Of a stretch of 64,000 bases of DNA, positions 8,961 to 17,850 are shown piece by piece. The DNA lies in the NCBI RefSeq assembly GCF_002135375.1, contig NZ_NEGH01000001.1, positions 363,442 through 427,441 of the forward strand, in the 5' to 3' direction. Numbering within the stretch: position 1 is the first letter of the stretch; each line of letters starts with the position of its first letter. The translations under genes were made by a program, and so were the position numbers. The notes beneath the pieces were generated by a model. That model worked only from the letters and a program-made list of their open reading frames with translations, was not told where the DNA came from and made no database searches. Source of the stretch: Acinetobacter sp. ANC 4558. Lineage in GTDB: Bacteria > Pseudomonadota > Gammaproteobacteria > Pseudomonadales > Moraxellaceae.

Positions 8961-11900
8961 TTACTTTCTCTTCGCTGAACATAGTTTTTCAACTGTACCC
9001 AAAATAAAAATAAAAAAGACTGGAACAAAGAAAATTGCCAAAATCGTTGCAGAAATCATGCCACCAAATACACCTGTTCCTAATGCATGTTGCGTTTCTG
9101 AGCTAGCACCAGTTGCAATCACCAGAGGAATAACCCCACAAGTAAATGCGAGTGATGTCATAAGAATTGGGCGTAAGCGTAATTTAGCTGCTGCAACTGT
9201 TGCCTCAATTAAACTCATTCCTTCTTCTTTTAACATTTTTGCGAATTCAACAATTAAAATCGCATTTTTTGCAGATAGACCAATAATCGTGATAAGTCCA
9301 ATTTTAAAAAAGACATCATTCATTAAACCTCTGGACATGATTGCAACGACTGCGCCAAAAATACCTAATGGGATGACTAAAATAACCGACAAGGGAATTG
9401 TCCAACTTTCATATAATGCTGCGAGTATTAGAAAGACTACAAGCATTGATAATATTAAAAGAAAAGCCATTTGCGATTCAGATTGTTTTTCTTGCAATGA
9501 TATTCCTGTCCATTCATAACCAATTCCTTTCGGCAATTGAGAAATTAAATGTTCCATTTCACGCATAGCATCACCAGATGAAGTATTAGGGCTAGGAATA
9601 CCCGTAATACTTAGAGATGATCGACCATTATAACGATTATATTGTTGTGGTGTTTTGCTCCATTGGGGCGTAACAACCTCTGATAATGACACCAATTTTC
9701 CATTTGAATTAGCGACTTTTAAATTTAAGATATCTTGGAGTTGCATACGAGATTTCGCATCAACTTGAACAATCACTTGTTGCATGCGCCCTAAATTTGG
9801 AAAATCATTGATATACATAGAACCCATAGAGGTTGAAATGAGATCAGAGACATCTGAAAATTTAACACCAAGTACATTTAACTTTTCACGATCAATTTTT
9901 AATGAAATATTGTCACCTTGAGGAAGACCTTCATTCCAAACCATATAAAATTTTTTATTTTTTTCTGCCATTGCGAGCAATTGCTCTTGAGCTGCTAAAA
10001 GTTTTGGCATGCCTAAATTGGCACGATCTTGTAAGTGAAGTGTGAAACCTGAAGAGGTCCCTAATTCATCAATTGCAGGCGGTAGTACCGCCATAGTCGT
10101 CCCTTCTTTTGAGTCTGCCATGACTTGATTGATTGAGTTAGTGACCTCCGTGGCAGAGGTCGAACGATCTTGAAAATCTTTCAGTGTTGTAAATGCAAGG
10201 GCAACATTTTGTCCTGCACCACTGAAGCCCCAACCCATGATTGATGTATTATTTTTAACATCAGGATTTTTGGCTAATTGTTTCTCAAATTCATTGACAA
10301 TATGACCTGTGCGTTCAGCAGTTGCATCTGAAGGTAATAAAAATGAAGTTAAGAACCAGCCTTGATCCTCTTCTGGCATAAATGAACTCGGCCAATATTT
10401 CAAACCCGCAAAAGTAATCACTGTAATGATGATATAAATCACCATCATAGGAAGGCTGTGTTTGACTATTTTAAGTAATATAACTTCATATTTTTTTGTG
10501 ACTCGATCAAAACTACGATCAAACCATGCAAAAAACCCTTTCTTTTGATGATGCGCATCAATAGGTTTTAAGAGGGTTGCACACAGTGCAGGCGTTAAAA
10601 TGAGTGCAAGGAGTGCAGAAAATAAAATGGAGACAGACATCGTAAGGGTAAATTGTTGATAAATAATACCAACTGAACCACTTGCAAATGCCATAGGAAT
10701 AAATACTGCGGTCAATACGAGTGTAATTGCAATAATAGGACTGGTAATTTCTTTCATGGCCTTTGAGGTTGCTTCTTTGGGAGCAAGACCTTCAGTTGCC
10801 ATGATTCGCTCAACATTTTCAACAACAACAATGGCATCATCAACAATAATACCAATAGCCAAAACCATACCAAACATGGTTAAGACATTAATCGAAAACC
10901 CTGCAAGCAACATCACGGTAAAGGTACCCAATAAAGCAATTGGAGCAACAATTGCTGGAATAAGGGTATAGCGTATATTATGTAAAAATAAATACATCAC
11001 AATGAAAACCAAAACCATGGCTTCTAATAAGGTATAGATCACTTTTTCAATCGATATTTTTACAAATGGTGCCGTATCATAGGGAATGCTATATTGCATT
11101 CCTGTTGGTAGACTGAGACTCAGCTCTTCAATTTTTGCTTTGATTCCTTCTGCTGTTTTTACGGCATTTGCGCCAGGACTTAACTGAATAGCCGCAGCAG
11201 TCGCTGGTTTTCCATCTTCTAAAATTGCAAAGTTATAGGATTGAGAACCAATTTCAACAACGGCGACGTCGGAAAGTTTGATGACACTGCCATTATTTTT
11301 ACTTTTTAAACTTATATTTTTGAATTGTTCAATATTTTCTAACTGTCCTTGAGCAGATAAGGGAATACTAATTAATTGTCCTTTAAGGGCAGGAAGATCA
11401 CCCAACCGACCAGGCGAAATTTCGATATTATTTTCACGAATGGCGGTATTAACATCACTAATTGATAAACCATAAGAAATAAGTTTATTCGGGTCGACCC
11501 AAATACGCATGGCTTTTTCTGCACCAAAGGATTGTACTTTGCCAACGCCTTCAACGCGTTTTAGATCTTCAATGACATTTCGGACTAAATAATCACTTAA
11601 ATCAACTTCTGAATATTCACCATTTTTAGAATTTAATCCAACCAACATTAAAAAGCTTGATGAAGATGCTTCAACCGATAAACCTTGTTGGCGTACAACT
11701 TGTGGTAGTCTCGCTTCAATTGCTTTGATTTTATTTTGCACATCAATTTGTGCTAAGTTGACATCTGTACCTGGTTTAAATGTGACTGATATTTCAGCAC
11801 TACCAGATGTATCTGTCGTTGCACTGTAATATAAAAGATCTTTTACACCAGAAAGTTCTCTTTCAATTAATGTAATGACACTGTCATTAATTGTTTTGGG

Positions 11901-12059
11901 TGTTGCCCCTGGATAGCTTGCACTAATATTGACTTGAGGAGGAGCAACACTTGGAAAACGCGCTATAGGAAGCTTGGGAATACTTAATAATCCCAAAAGA
12001 ATAATAAATATTGCAATTACCCAAGCAAAAATCGGGCGATGTATAAAAAACTGTGACAT
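8961..12059 (-). CDS. adeB: RND multidrug efflux permease AdeB
   Basis: This is an HAE1-type RND inner membrane pump of 1032 residues. It begins MSQFFIHRPIFAWVIAIF and has twelve expected transmembrane segments, two large periplasmic loops, and the charged TM4 motif GIIVDDAIVVVENVER with the paired aspartates needed for proton relay. The sequence closely follows A. baumannii AdeB as remembered. I choose ATG 12059 rather than 12098 because it aligns with the AdeB start and its A is the last base of the adeA stop (TAATG), a translational coupling. No adeC-type outer membrane channel follows: the next gene is convergent, so the pump must borrow a channel. Confidence 0.93.
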   Translation of the reverse strand: MSQFFIHRPIFAWVIAIFIILLGLLSIPKLPIARFPSVAPPQVNISASYPGATPKTINDSVITLIERELSGVKDLLYYSATTDTSGSAEISVTFKPGTDVNLAQIDVQNKIKAIEARLPQVVRQQGLSVEASSSSFLMLVGLNSKNGEYSEVDLSDYLVRNVIEDLKRVEGVGKVQSFGAEKAMRIWVDPNKLISYGLSISDVNTAIRENNIEISPGRLGDLPALKGQLISIPLSAQGQLENIEQFKNISLKSKNNGSVIKLSDVAVVEIGSQSYNFAILEDGKPATAAAIQLSPGANAVKTAEGIKAKIEELSLSLPTGMQYSIPYDTAPFVKISIEKVIYTLLEAMVLVFIVMYLFLHNIRYTLIPAIVAPIALLGTFTVMLLAGFSINVLTMFGMVLAIGIIVDDAIVVVENVERIMATEGLAPKEATSKAMKEITSPIIAITLVLTAVFIPMAFASGSVGIIYQQFTLTMSVSILFSALLALILTPALCATLLKPIDAHHQKKGFFAWFDRSFDRVTKKYEVILLKIVKHSLPMMVIYIIITVITFAGLKYWPSSFMPEEDQGWFLTSFLLPSDATAERTGHIVNEFEKQLAKNPDVKNNTSIMGWGFSGAGQNVALAFTTLKDFQDRSTSATEVTNSINQVMADSKEGTTMAVLPPAIDELGTSSGFTLHLQDRANLGMPKLLAAQEQLLAMAEKNKKFYMVWNEGLPQGDNISLKIDREKLNVLGVKFSDVSDLISTSMGSMYINDFPNLGRMQQVIVQVDAKSRMQLQDILNLKVANSNGKLVSLSEVVTPQWSKTPQQYNRYNGRSSLSITGIPSPNTSSGDAMREMEHLISQLPKGIGYEWTGISLQEKQSESQMAFLLILSMLVVFLILAALYESWTIPLSVILVIPLGIFGAVVAIMSRGLMNDVFFKIGLITIIGLSAKNAILIVEFAKMLKEEGMSLIEATVAAAKLRLRPILMTSLAFTCGVIPLVIATGASSETQHALGTGVFGGMISATILAIFFVPVFFIFILGTVEKLCSAKRK

Positions 12060-13210
12060 TAATGATTGCCCCCTTGATTCAAAGCGGCAGGTTTCCATAA
12101 TGAGATGTTTAATGGTTGATTGGGCTGAATACGCTCAACACCTTCAATTACAACTTTATCACCAGATTTTAAGCCTTGATTGACGACATAATATTGTTCA
12201 TGTTGTTGTCCCAAAACAATGGCGTGTAATTCTGCGGTTCCTTTTTGATTAATGACATAAACTTGTGGATCACCATTGATGTTACGCTGAATTGCTTGTG
12301 CAGGAATTAAAAGTGCTTGTGGAATTGAAGCTCGATGAATATTAACGCGGACATACATGCCAGGAAGGAGTTTTTTTCCAATATTATTCACTTCAATCCG
12401 AATAGTTACATCACCCGTTTCAGGGTCTACGTTGATATCTTCAAATAGCATTTTTGCTGTGACCTTGTATGGAATGCCATGACTATTGGTAATTTGGATA
12501 TTATGTTGTGTATTCGATGCTAATTCCCCATTGAGTAAAGCACTTTGTAGGTGCTCATATTCATCAATAGATTGTTTGACATCTACATAGACTTTATCTA
12601 TCTGTTGTATCACTGCTAGAGTATGTGTATCAGCTTGACTCACTAATGCACCCTCTGTGACAAATGACTGTCCAATACGCCCAGAGATGGGTGCACGTAC
12701 ATTGGCATATTGCAAGTTAAGATTTTGCCGTGTCAGTAGCGCTTTCATTTGTGCAACATCAGCTAATGCCTGACGATATTCTGTTTGGGTATTACTAAAT
12801 TCTTGTTGGCTAATTGCATTGCTAGGTAGTAATTGTTCATAGCGTTTTAATTGAATTTTTAGACGAGAGGCTTCAGCTTCGGCTTTATTTAAAGTCGCTT
12901 TATTGCTATTTACATCGGCTTGAATAATCTCAGAATTAATTTTATATAAAGCTTGCCCTGCCTGAACTTCACTTCCTTGAGTAAATAAAACTTTTTCAAT
13001 AATGCCACCCACTTGTGGTCTAATTTCTGCAGTGCGATAAGCATTTACTCGTGCAGGTAAGTTCTCACTAAAATGAATAGATTGAGGCTGTATGTTTAAA
13101 ATACTGACCTTTGCAAGGGGAGCAGGTTGTTCGATTGATTCTTGAGAAGAACAACCTTGTAAGATGAGCCCAATGCATAAAAATAATGAAAGAAGTAAAT
13201 GCTTTTGCAT
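12059..13210 (-). CDS. adeA: RND efflux periplasmic adaptor lipoprotein AdeA
   Basis: This 383-residue membrane-fusion protein begins with a lipoprotein signal (MQKHLLLSLFLC, lipobox LILQGC with the lipidated cysteine near residue 20). It has the paired lipoyl half-motifs (AEIRPQVGGIIEKVLF and NVRAPISGRIGQSFVTEGA) flanking an alpha-hairpin, then a beta-barrel domain (LLPGMYVRVNI). It closely follows A. baumannii AdeA. It lies directly upstream of adeB with a 1-nt stop/start overlap and is transcribed divergently from adeR; the shared upstream region carries the AdeR direct repeat. Confidence 0.93.
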   Translation of the reverse strand: MQKHLLLSLFLCIGLILQGCSSQESIEQPAPLAKVSILNIQPQSIHFSENLPARVNAYRTAEIRPQVGGIIEKVLFTQGSEVQAGQALYKINSEIIQADVNSNKATLNKAEAEASRLKIQLKRYEQLLPSNAISQQEFSNTQTEYRQALADVAQMKALLTRQNLNLQYANVRAPISGRIGQSFVTEGALVSQADTHTLAVIQQIDKVYVDVKQSIDEYEHLQSALLNGELASNTQHNIQITNSHGIPYKVTAKMLFEDINVDPETGDVTIRIEVNNIGKKLLPGMYVRVNIHRASIPQALLIPAQAIQRNINGDPQVYVINQKGTAELHAIVLGQQHEQYYVVNQGLKSGDKVVIEGVERIQPNQPLNISLWKPAALNQGGNH

Positions 13211-13281
13211 TTGTTTTAAACCTAAATCTGGGAGTTTTGATAGATATATTATTCTTATTATTTATGTAGTAATAATCACGA

Positions 13282-13302
13282 AAGTGTGGAAAAAGTGTGG
13301 AG
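13282..13302. promoter_or_regulatory. AdeR-binding direct repeat
   Basis: AAGTGTGGAA (13282-13291) and AAGTGTGGAG (13293-13302) form a direct repeat with an 11-bp period, one helical turn, in the adeA-adeR intergenic region. A 10-bp AAGTGTGGAG-type direct repeat in the same position is the reported AdeR target in A. baumannii, so this is very probably the operator controlling adeAB. Confidence 0.85.
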
Positions 13303-13357
13303 ATGATAAGAGAATTTAACGTACTATATCGATATTATTCTCCTTGATTCAATATAT

Positions 13358-14086
13358 ATGTTTGAGAGTTCATTTTCTTTCGATTGTCGCGATAAGATTA
13401 TTCTCTTGGTAGAAGATGAATATGATATTGGCGATATTATTGAACAGTACTTAAAACGAGAAGGAATGCGCGTTATAAGGGCTGTTAATGGTAAGCAAGC
13501 TGTAGAAATTCACACTGCACAAACGGTAGATTTAGTTTTATTGGACATAAAGTTACCTGAGTTAAATGGTTGGGAGGTGCTTAGTAAAATTCGTCAAAAA
13601 GCACGAACACCTGTCATTATGTTAACAGCCTTAGATCAGGAAATAGATAAAATTATGGCATTACGCATAGGGGCAGATGACTTTGTGGTTAAACCTTTTA
13701 ATCCAAATGAAGTTGTTGCAAGAGTATATGCTGTTTTAAGGCGTGCAGGACAATATCAACTACTCAACAAACATTTAACCTATAAAAATATAGAAATTGA
13801 TACTGATATTCATAGTGTGTATATCCATCAAAAAGATAAAAAAGTTGTGCTGAATTTGACATTGACTGAGTATAAAATTTTAGTACAGATGATACATTAT
13901 CCGCATAAAGTGTTCACGAGAAGTGAACTTATGTCTCAATCTATGCCAGATGGAAATGCTCTGGAGCGAACCGTTGATAGTCATGTGAGTAAGTTAAGGA
14001 AAAAGTTTGAAGAGCAAGGATTACTGCAGATGCTAATTAATGTTCGTGGTGTAGGCTATCGTTTGGATGATCCACATGAAAAATAA
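13358..14086 (+). CDS. adeR: Response regulator AdeR
   Basis: This 242-residue OmpR/PhoB-type regulator has a receiver domain with acidic pocket E19-D20, phosphoacceptor D63 in LLDIKLPELNGW, T/S at MLTALDQ, and K in VVKPFNPNE. A winged-helix output domain follows (SELM...ALERTVDSHVSKLRKK...VRGVGYRL). It closely follows A. baumannii AdeR. The gene overlaps adeS by 11 nt and diverges from adeA. Known AdeR gain-of-function substitutions map around the receiver; none could be judged here without alignment to reference sequences. Confidence 0.93.
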   Translation: MFESSFSFDCRDKIILLVEDEYDIGDIIEQYLKREGMRVIRAVNGKQAVEIHTAQTVDLVLLDIKLPELNGWEVLSKIRQKARTPVIMLTALDQEIDKIMALRIGADDFVVKPFNPNEVVARVYAVLRRAGQYQLLNKHLTYKNIEIDTDIHSVYIHQKDKKVVLNLTLTEYKILVQMIHYPHKVFTRSELMSQSMPDGNALERTVDSHVSKLRKKFEEQGLLQMLINVRGVGYRLDDPHEK

Positions 14087-15149
14087 TATGGGAATCAGTA
14101 AGCAACTCATTATTGCTTTAAGCATTGTAAATTTTAGTGTGACGATTTGCTCGTGTGTTTTTGGCTATTTCATTTATAGTTATGCTGTAGATTTAGGCTG
14201 GGTTTCTTTAGAGTCTCTTTCTAGCGATTGGTATGAGTTTGGTCTTGTCGATTGGATTTGGCTATTTGTTGTATTATTATTTGGTTCAATATTATCAATT
14301 TTTTTGGGCATACGGCTAGCAAATCGGTTTATTAAACCAATGAATGATTTGGCAGATGCTGCAACTAAAATTAGCCATGGAAATTTGTCTGCACGTGTTG
14401 AAAATACGCATAGCGAATCAAAAGAAATTTTAGAATTAATAAATAATTTTAACGCAATGGCTCAAAAACTTGAAGCTTCTGTAAAAAATGCACAAATTTG
14501 GAATGCTGCTATCGCACATGAGTTAAGAACTCCGATTACTATTTTACAAGGGCGTTTGCAGGGAATTATCGATGGAGTATTTGTACAAGATACGGCATTA
14601 TTCAAAAATTTATTAAATCAGGTTGAAGGTCTATCCCACTTGGTAGAAGATTTACGCACACTCAGCCTCATTGATCATCAGCAATTACGTTTAAATTATG
14701 AATGGGTAAATTTTAAAGAAATGGTTGAGCGAGTGATTCATTCATTTGAAGAACGTTTGGCAAATGCAAATTTAGTGCCTGAGTTAGAGATGGTCGAGGT
14801 ACCTGTGTATTGCGATCAACGTCGGATGGAACAAGCATTGTTGGCGCTGATCGATAATGCAATTCGCTACTCTGCACAGGGAAAACTAAAAATTTCAAGT
14901 GAAATCAAAAACAATAAATGGCAATTAAAAATTGAAGATGATGGGCCAGGCATTGCACTACAATATCAAGAACAACTGTTTACTCCTTTTTTTAGACTAG
15001 AAGAATCTCGAAATAAGGAATTTGGTGGTATGGGTTTAGGTTTAGCTGTTGTTTATGCGATTGTTACCGCGCATAAAGGAAATCTCTCTTATGAAAATAA
15101 ACACTCAAATAGCCTTTTTATGATTGAAATGGATGATATAAGGCAGTGA
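14076..15149 (+). CDS. adeS: Sensor histidine kinase AdeS
   Basis: This 357-residue kinase has two transmembrane segments (about residues 9-35 and 60-80), a HAMP domain (about 82-135) and a DHp domain with phosphorylated H148 in IAHELRTPIT. The ATPase domain has N-box IDNAIRYS, G1 DDGPGI and G2 GMGLGLAV. ATG 14076 gives MKNNMGISKQL, matching the AdeS start, so it is preferred to ATG 14067; it overlaps the end of adeR. AdeS senses an unknown cue and controls AdeR, hence AdeAB expression. The length equals that of A. baumannii AdeS. Confidence 0.92.
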   Translation: MKNNMGISKQLIIALSIVNFSVTICSCVFGYFIYSYAVDLGWVSLESLSSDWYEFGLVDWIWLFVVLLFGSILSIFLGIRLANRFIKPMNDLADAATKISHGNLSARVENTHSESKEILELINNFNAMAQKLEASVKNAQIWNAAIAHELRTPITILQGRLQGIIDGVFVQDTALFKNLLNQVEGLSHLVEDLRTLSLIDHQQLRLNYEWVNFKEMVERVIHSFEERLANANLVPELEMVEVPVYCDQRRMEQALLALIDNAIRYSAQGKLKISSEIKNNKWQLKIEDDGPGIALQYQEQLFTPFFRLEESRNKEFGGMGLGLAVVYAIVTAHKGNLSYENKHSNSLFMIEMDDIRQ

Positions 15150-15264
15150 TTTTTTAGGTTTTATGGAACATTCAAATCACTTATTAGGTATATTTTTCTG
15201 CGCAATAAATTATAAAAAGCTTAATCTTAAATATTATATTGAGTTGCAGATATTAGGCCTAATA

Positions 15265-16677
15265 TTAGGTAGTCATATTGTGTTGTATGATATTAAATAG
15301 TCGTTCACATGCATTGCTTACATGATGTATTGGCGCAGTCGCAATGCCCAATATCAGTGCAGAAGGAGCATTGTCTTGTTGATGATAACGAGTAGATAAG
15401 GGAGCAGGCGCTAAGCCAAAAGCTAATGCATCTTGTGCAATTTTTTGATCAGATATGTGTGCAGGTAATTGAAGTAAAATGGACAACCCAGCAGTCTGAG
15501 TTCCTAAACGATAAGGTTTTAAATGTTGAATGAGTTCATTACGTTGAGTCGTATAAATTCGCTTTGTTCGTCTGATATGTCTTAAAAAATGCCCTTCGTG
15601 CATGAATTCTTGTATTGCATGTTGTAAAGATGGTGTTGGTGCGGGAGTTAATGTTGCAGTAATATCTTCAAATTGATGAATCACATGCTCTGGCACAACT
15701 GCAAATCCTATTCTAAGTTTAGGAGAAAGTGTTTTACTAAAACTTCCTAAATGAATCACGTTTCCAGAATGGTCTAATGAAAATAAAGCAGGTGTTGCTC
15801 TTCCATCAAGCTGTAATTCACCTAAATAATCATCCTCAATGACCCACATGTGTTGTTGTTTTGCCCATTCCATTAATTTTAAACGTCGATTGAGGGAAAG
15901 GGACATCCCTAGAGGAGCTTGTTGTCCTGGTGTTATTAATGCCATTGCAGCATCAGGGTGATATTGCAGGGCAAAGTCGATATTGAATCCTTCGCTATCA
16001 ACAGGTATGGGAAAAGTTTGGATTTTTGCAACATTTAAGGCGTGTTTAGAGAATGGAAAACAAGGATCTTCTATCCATGCTTTTTTCCCATGTAGATTTA
16101 AGGCCAGTAAAGAAAGTGCTAAACCACCAGAAAATCCTGAAGTAATAAAAACTTGATCTGGAGAACATTGAATTCCTCTTGATAGTGCAAGATATGCTGC
16201 AATTTCTCTTCGAAGTTCATATTCTCCTCGGGGATCTGGATAGCTTGGCCAACCACTTGATTCCATACGTATAGATTTTGCTCTGATTTTTGCAAATACT
16301 TTGGCAGGAAAACTATGTTTATCAGGTATACCCGATTGAAAAATTCCATGCCTTGTGGTCATTTCAAGATAGGTTTGCATGAATGAACTAGATGGATAAG
16401 ACTCTTGATGTTTTATAGAAGAAATAACGCTACGAGACACCCGTGTACCTAAAGCTCTTGACGCAATAACAAATTGACCATCTGCAAGTTTTTCATAAGC
16501 GGCTTTTACGGTTCCTCTAGAAACACCAAGTTGGCTTGCTAAGTCAACCCAAGAAGGTAAACGATCATTTTCTTGTAAAACACCAGAAATAATTGCGTGT
16601 TCTATACTTAAACGAATTTGTTCTGCTAGAGGAGTTTTTAATGTTTTATCAAGCGTGATTTTAAATTTTGAGTCCAT
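15265..16677 (-). CDS. MocR/PdxR-type GntR regulator with aminotransferase domain
   Basis: This 470-residue protein has an N-terminal GntR winged helix (residues about 13-75, with VSRGTVKAAYEKL) joined to a fold-type I aminotransferase domain. The PLP-binding lysine is in GSFSKTLSPKLRIGF. MocR proteins use PLP or a PLP adduct as effector and usually control a divergent neighbour; here a cupin gene starts about 100 bp away in the opposite direction. It ends convergently with adeS, near the palindrome ATATTAGGCCTAATAT (15250-15265). The family is clear; the ligand is unknown. Confidence 0.88.
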   Translation of the reverse strand: MDSKFKITLDKTLKTPLAEQIRLSIEHAIISGVLQENDRLPSWVDLASQLGVSRGTVKAAYEKLADGQFVIASRALGTRVSRSVISSIKHQESYPSSSFMQTYLEMTTRHGIFQSGIPDKHSFPAKVFAKIRAKSIRMESSGWPSYPDPRGEYELRREIAAYLALSRGIQCSPDQVFITSGFSGGLALSLLALNLHGKKAWIEDPCFPFSKHALNVAKIQTFPIPVDSEGFNIDFALQYHPDAAMALITPGQQAPLGMSLSLNRRLKLMEWAKQQHMWVIEDDYLGELQLDGRATPALFSLDHSGNVIHLGSFSKTLSPKLRIGFAVVPEHVIHQFEDITATLTPAPTPSLQHAIQEFMHEGHFLRHIRRTKRIYTTQRNELIQHLKPYRLGTQTAGLSILLQLPAHISDQKIAQDALAFGLAPAPLSTRYHQQDNAPSALILGIATAPIHHVSNACERLFNIIQHNMTT

Positions 16678-16779
16678 TCGAGGTACAGTCTTTTAATGTG
16701 TTTTTGGTACATGACTTTATACTATGAAACGATAAAATGACAACAATAGTAAGATTGTTTACAAGGTTGAACCAAGATA

Positions 16780-17193
16780 ATGTCATTCAAAATATATCTC
16801 ATATTGAGCATTAGTTTAGTGTTTAGTGCAATATCATCAGCAATGGCACATGATGTAAGTGAGAAAGTTATTCCAAATTTTGAGCATGTCATTCCCAATA
16901 TACCAGGAAAATCTTTGATTGCTTTGGAGGTGGAATATCCACCGAAGGGCGCATCTGTTCCTCATACACATGCAAAATCTTCTTTTATATTTGCATATGT
17001 GGTTTCTGGAAGTATTGAATCTAAGGTCAATGATGAACCCGCAAGAATTTATCAAGCAGGCGAAAGTTGGTTTGAGGCACCAGGTGCAATTCATTCCATT
17101 AGTCGTAATGTAAGTTTGACAGAACCAGCAAAACTATTGGCAGTGTTTGTGGTAGATACGCATGACAAAGCATTGGTTACCCCACTGAAATAA
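16780..17193 (+). CDS. Periplasmic cupin-domain protein
   Basis: This 137-residue protein has a signal peptide (cleavage near AMA-HDVSEK, residue 23) and one cupin_2 domain. The conserved metal-binding histidines are in the first motif (PPKGASVPHTHAKS...F) and the second (G-E-S-W-F-E-A-P-G-A-I-H). Such small exported cupins are common next to MocR or LysR regulators and are often called cupin-domain stress or quercetinase-like proteins; no reaction can be assigned. It is 36 bp upstream of a CMD/AhpD gene and probably co-transcribed under the divergent MocR. Confidence 0.8.
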   Translation: MSFKIYLILSISLVFSAISSAMAHDVSEKVIPNFEHVIPNIPGKSLIALEVEYPPKGASVPHTHAKSSFIFAYVVSGSIESKVNDEPARIYQAGESWFEAPGAIHSISRNVSLTEPAKLLAVFVVDTHDKALVTPLK

Positions 17194-17229
17194 AATATTT
17201 AAAGTATCAATTAGATAGAGGTTGAAATT

Positions 17230-17682
17230 ATGACACAGCGTATCGACTATAAAAATGTTTCTCCAGCAGGTGTTAAGGCGCTAGGCAGTGTATATAGCCA
17301 TGTTATGCAAAGTGGTTTAGCAGCAGATTTGGTTGAGCTGGTTTATCTACGAATATCGCAAATTAATAATTGTGCATATTGTTTGGATATGCATACCAGA
17401 GATTTGCTCAAAAAGGGTGTAAAAATTGAAAAAATTGCTTTAGTGCAAGCATGGCAAGAAGCTGGTCATTTATTTGATGCAAAAGAGCAAGCCGCTTTAG
17501 CATGGGCTGAATCTGTAACTTTAGTTAACCGTACAGGTGTGCCAGATGATGTATTTAATCATGTACACTCGGTGTTTAATGAAAAAGAAGTCGTAGATTT
17601 AACAATTGCGATTAGTTTAATGAATGCTTATAACCGGTTGGCAATAAGCTTTCGAAGTACACCACAAGCGGCTCAGGAATAA
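17230..17682 (+). CDS. Carboxymuconolactone decarboxylase/AhpD-family protein
   Basis: This 150-residue all-alpha protein carries the AhpD-type redox motif C-A-Y-C-L-D-M-H near residues 55-62 and the downstream E-x-x-A-L-x-W-A-E helix, which mark the peroxidase branch of the CMD family rather than true 4-carboxymuconolactone decarboxylase. A GAGG-type ribosome-binding site precedes ATG 17230. It probably acts as a thiol peroxidase or disulfide reductase. It pairs with the upstream cupin gene, a frequent arrangement in MocR-controlled loci. Confidence 0.85.
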   Translation: MTQRIDYKNVSPAGVKALGSVYSHVMQSGLAADLVELVYLRISQINNCAYCLDMHTRDLLKKGVKIEKIALVQAWQEAGHLFDAKEQAALAWAESVTLVNRTGVPDDVFNHVHSVFNEKEVVDLTIAISLMNAYNRLAISFRSTPQAAQE

Positions 17683-17695
17683 AGAATAAAACATA

Positions 17696-17725
17696 CTCGA
17701 CCAAGAGGATGATTGCTTGGTCGAG
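17696..17725 (+). terminator. Terminator-like hairpin after the CMD gene
   Basis: A 10-bp perfect stem (CTCGACCAAG with CTTGGTCGAG) encloses a 10-nt loop and is followed by only a short AATTT tract. It sits 14 bp after the stop codon. Confidence 0.65.
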
Positions 17726-17850
17726 AATTTCAGTAAGCTTAATTTAAACAAGTAATGCTGCATAACCTACACAACTAAAACCAAAACTTATATTCTAATA
17801 AACTTGCATCTTATGTAATGAATGATATGCATTGTGCTTTTTATATTGAT

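Noticed and set aside
8926..9519. 197-codon plus-strand frame opposite the 3' end of adeB
   Set aside because: It is antisense to a highly conserved coding region, has no ribosome-binding site and has a composition produced by the adeB codons.
15250..15265. 16-bp palindrome ATATTAGGCCTAATAT at the end of the MocR gene
   Set aside because: It lies between convergent genes, has no loop or T tract and no nearby promoter, so a regulatory role is unlikely; it may be chance in AT-rich DNA.
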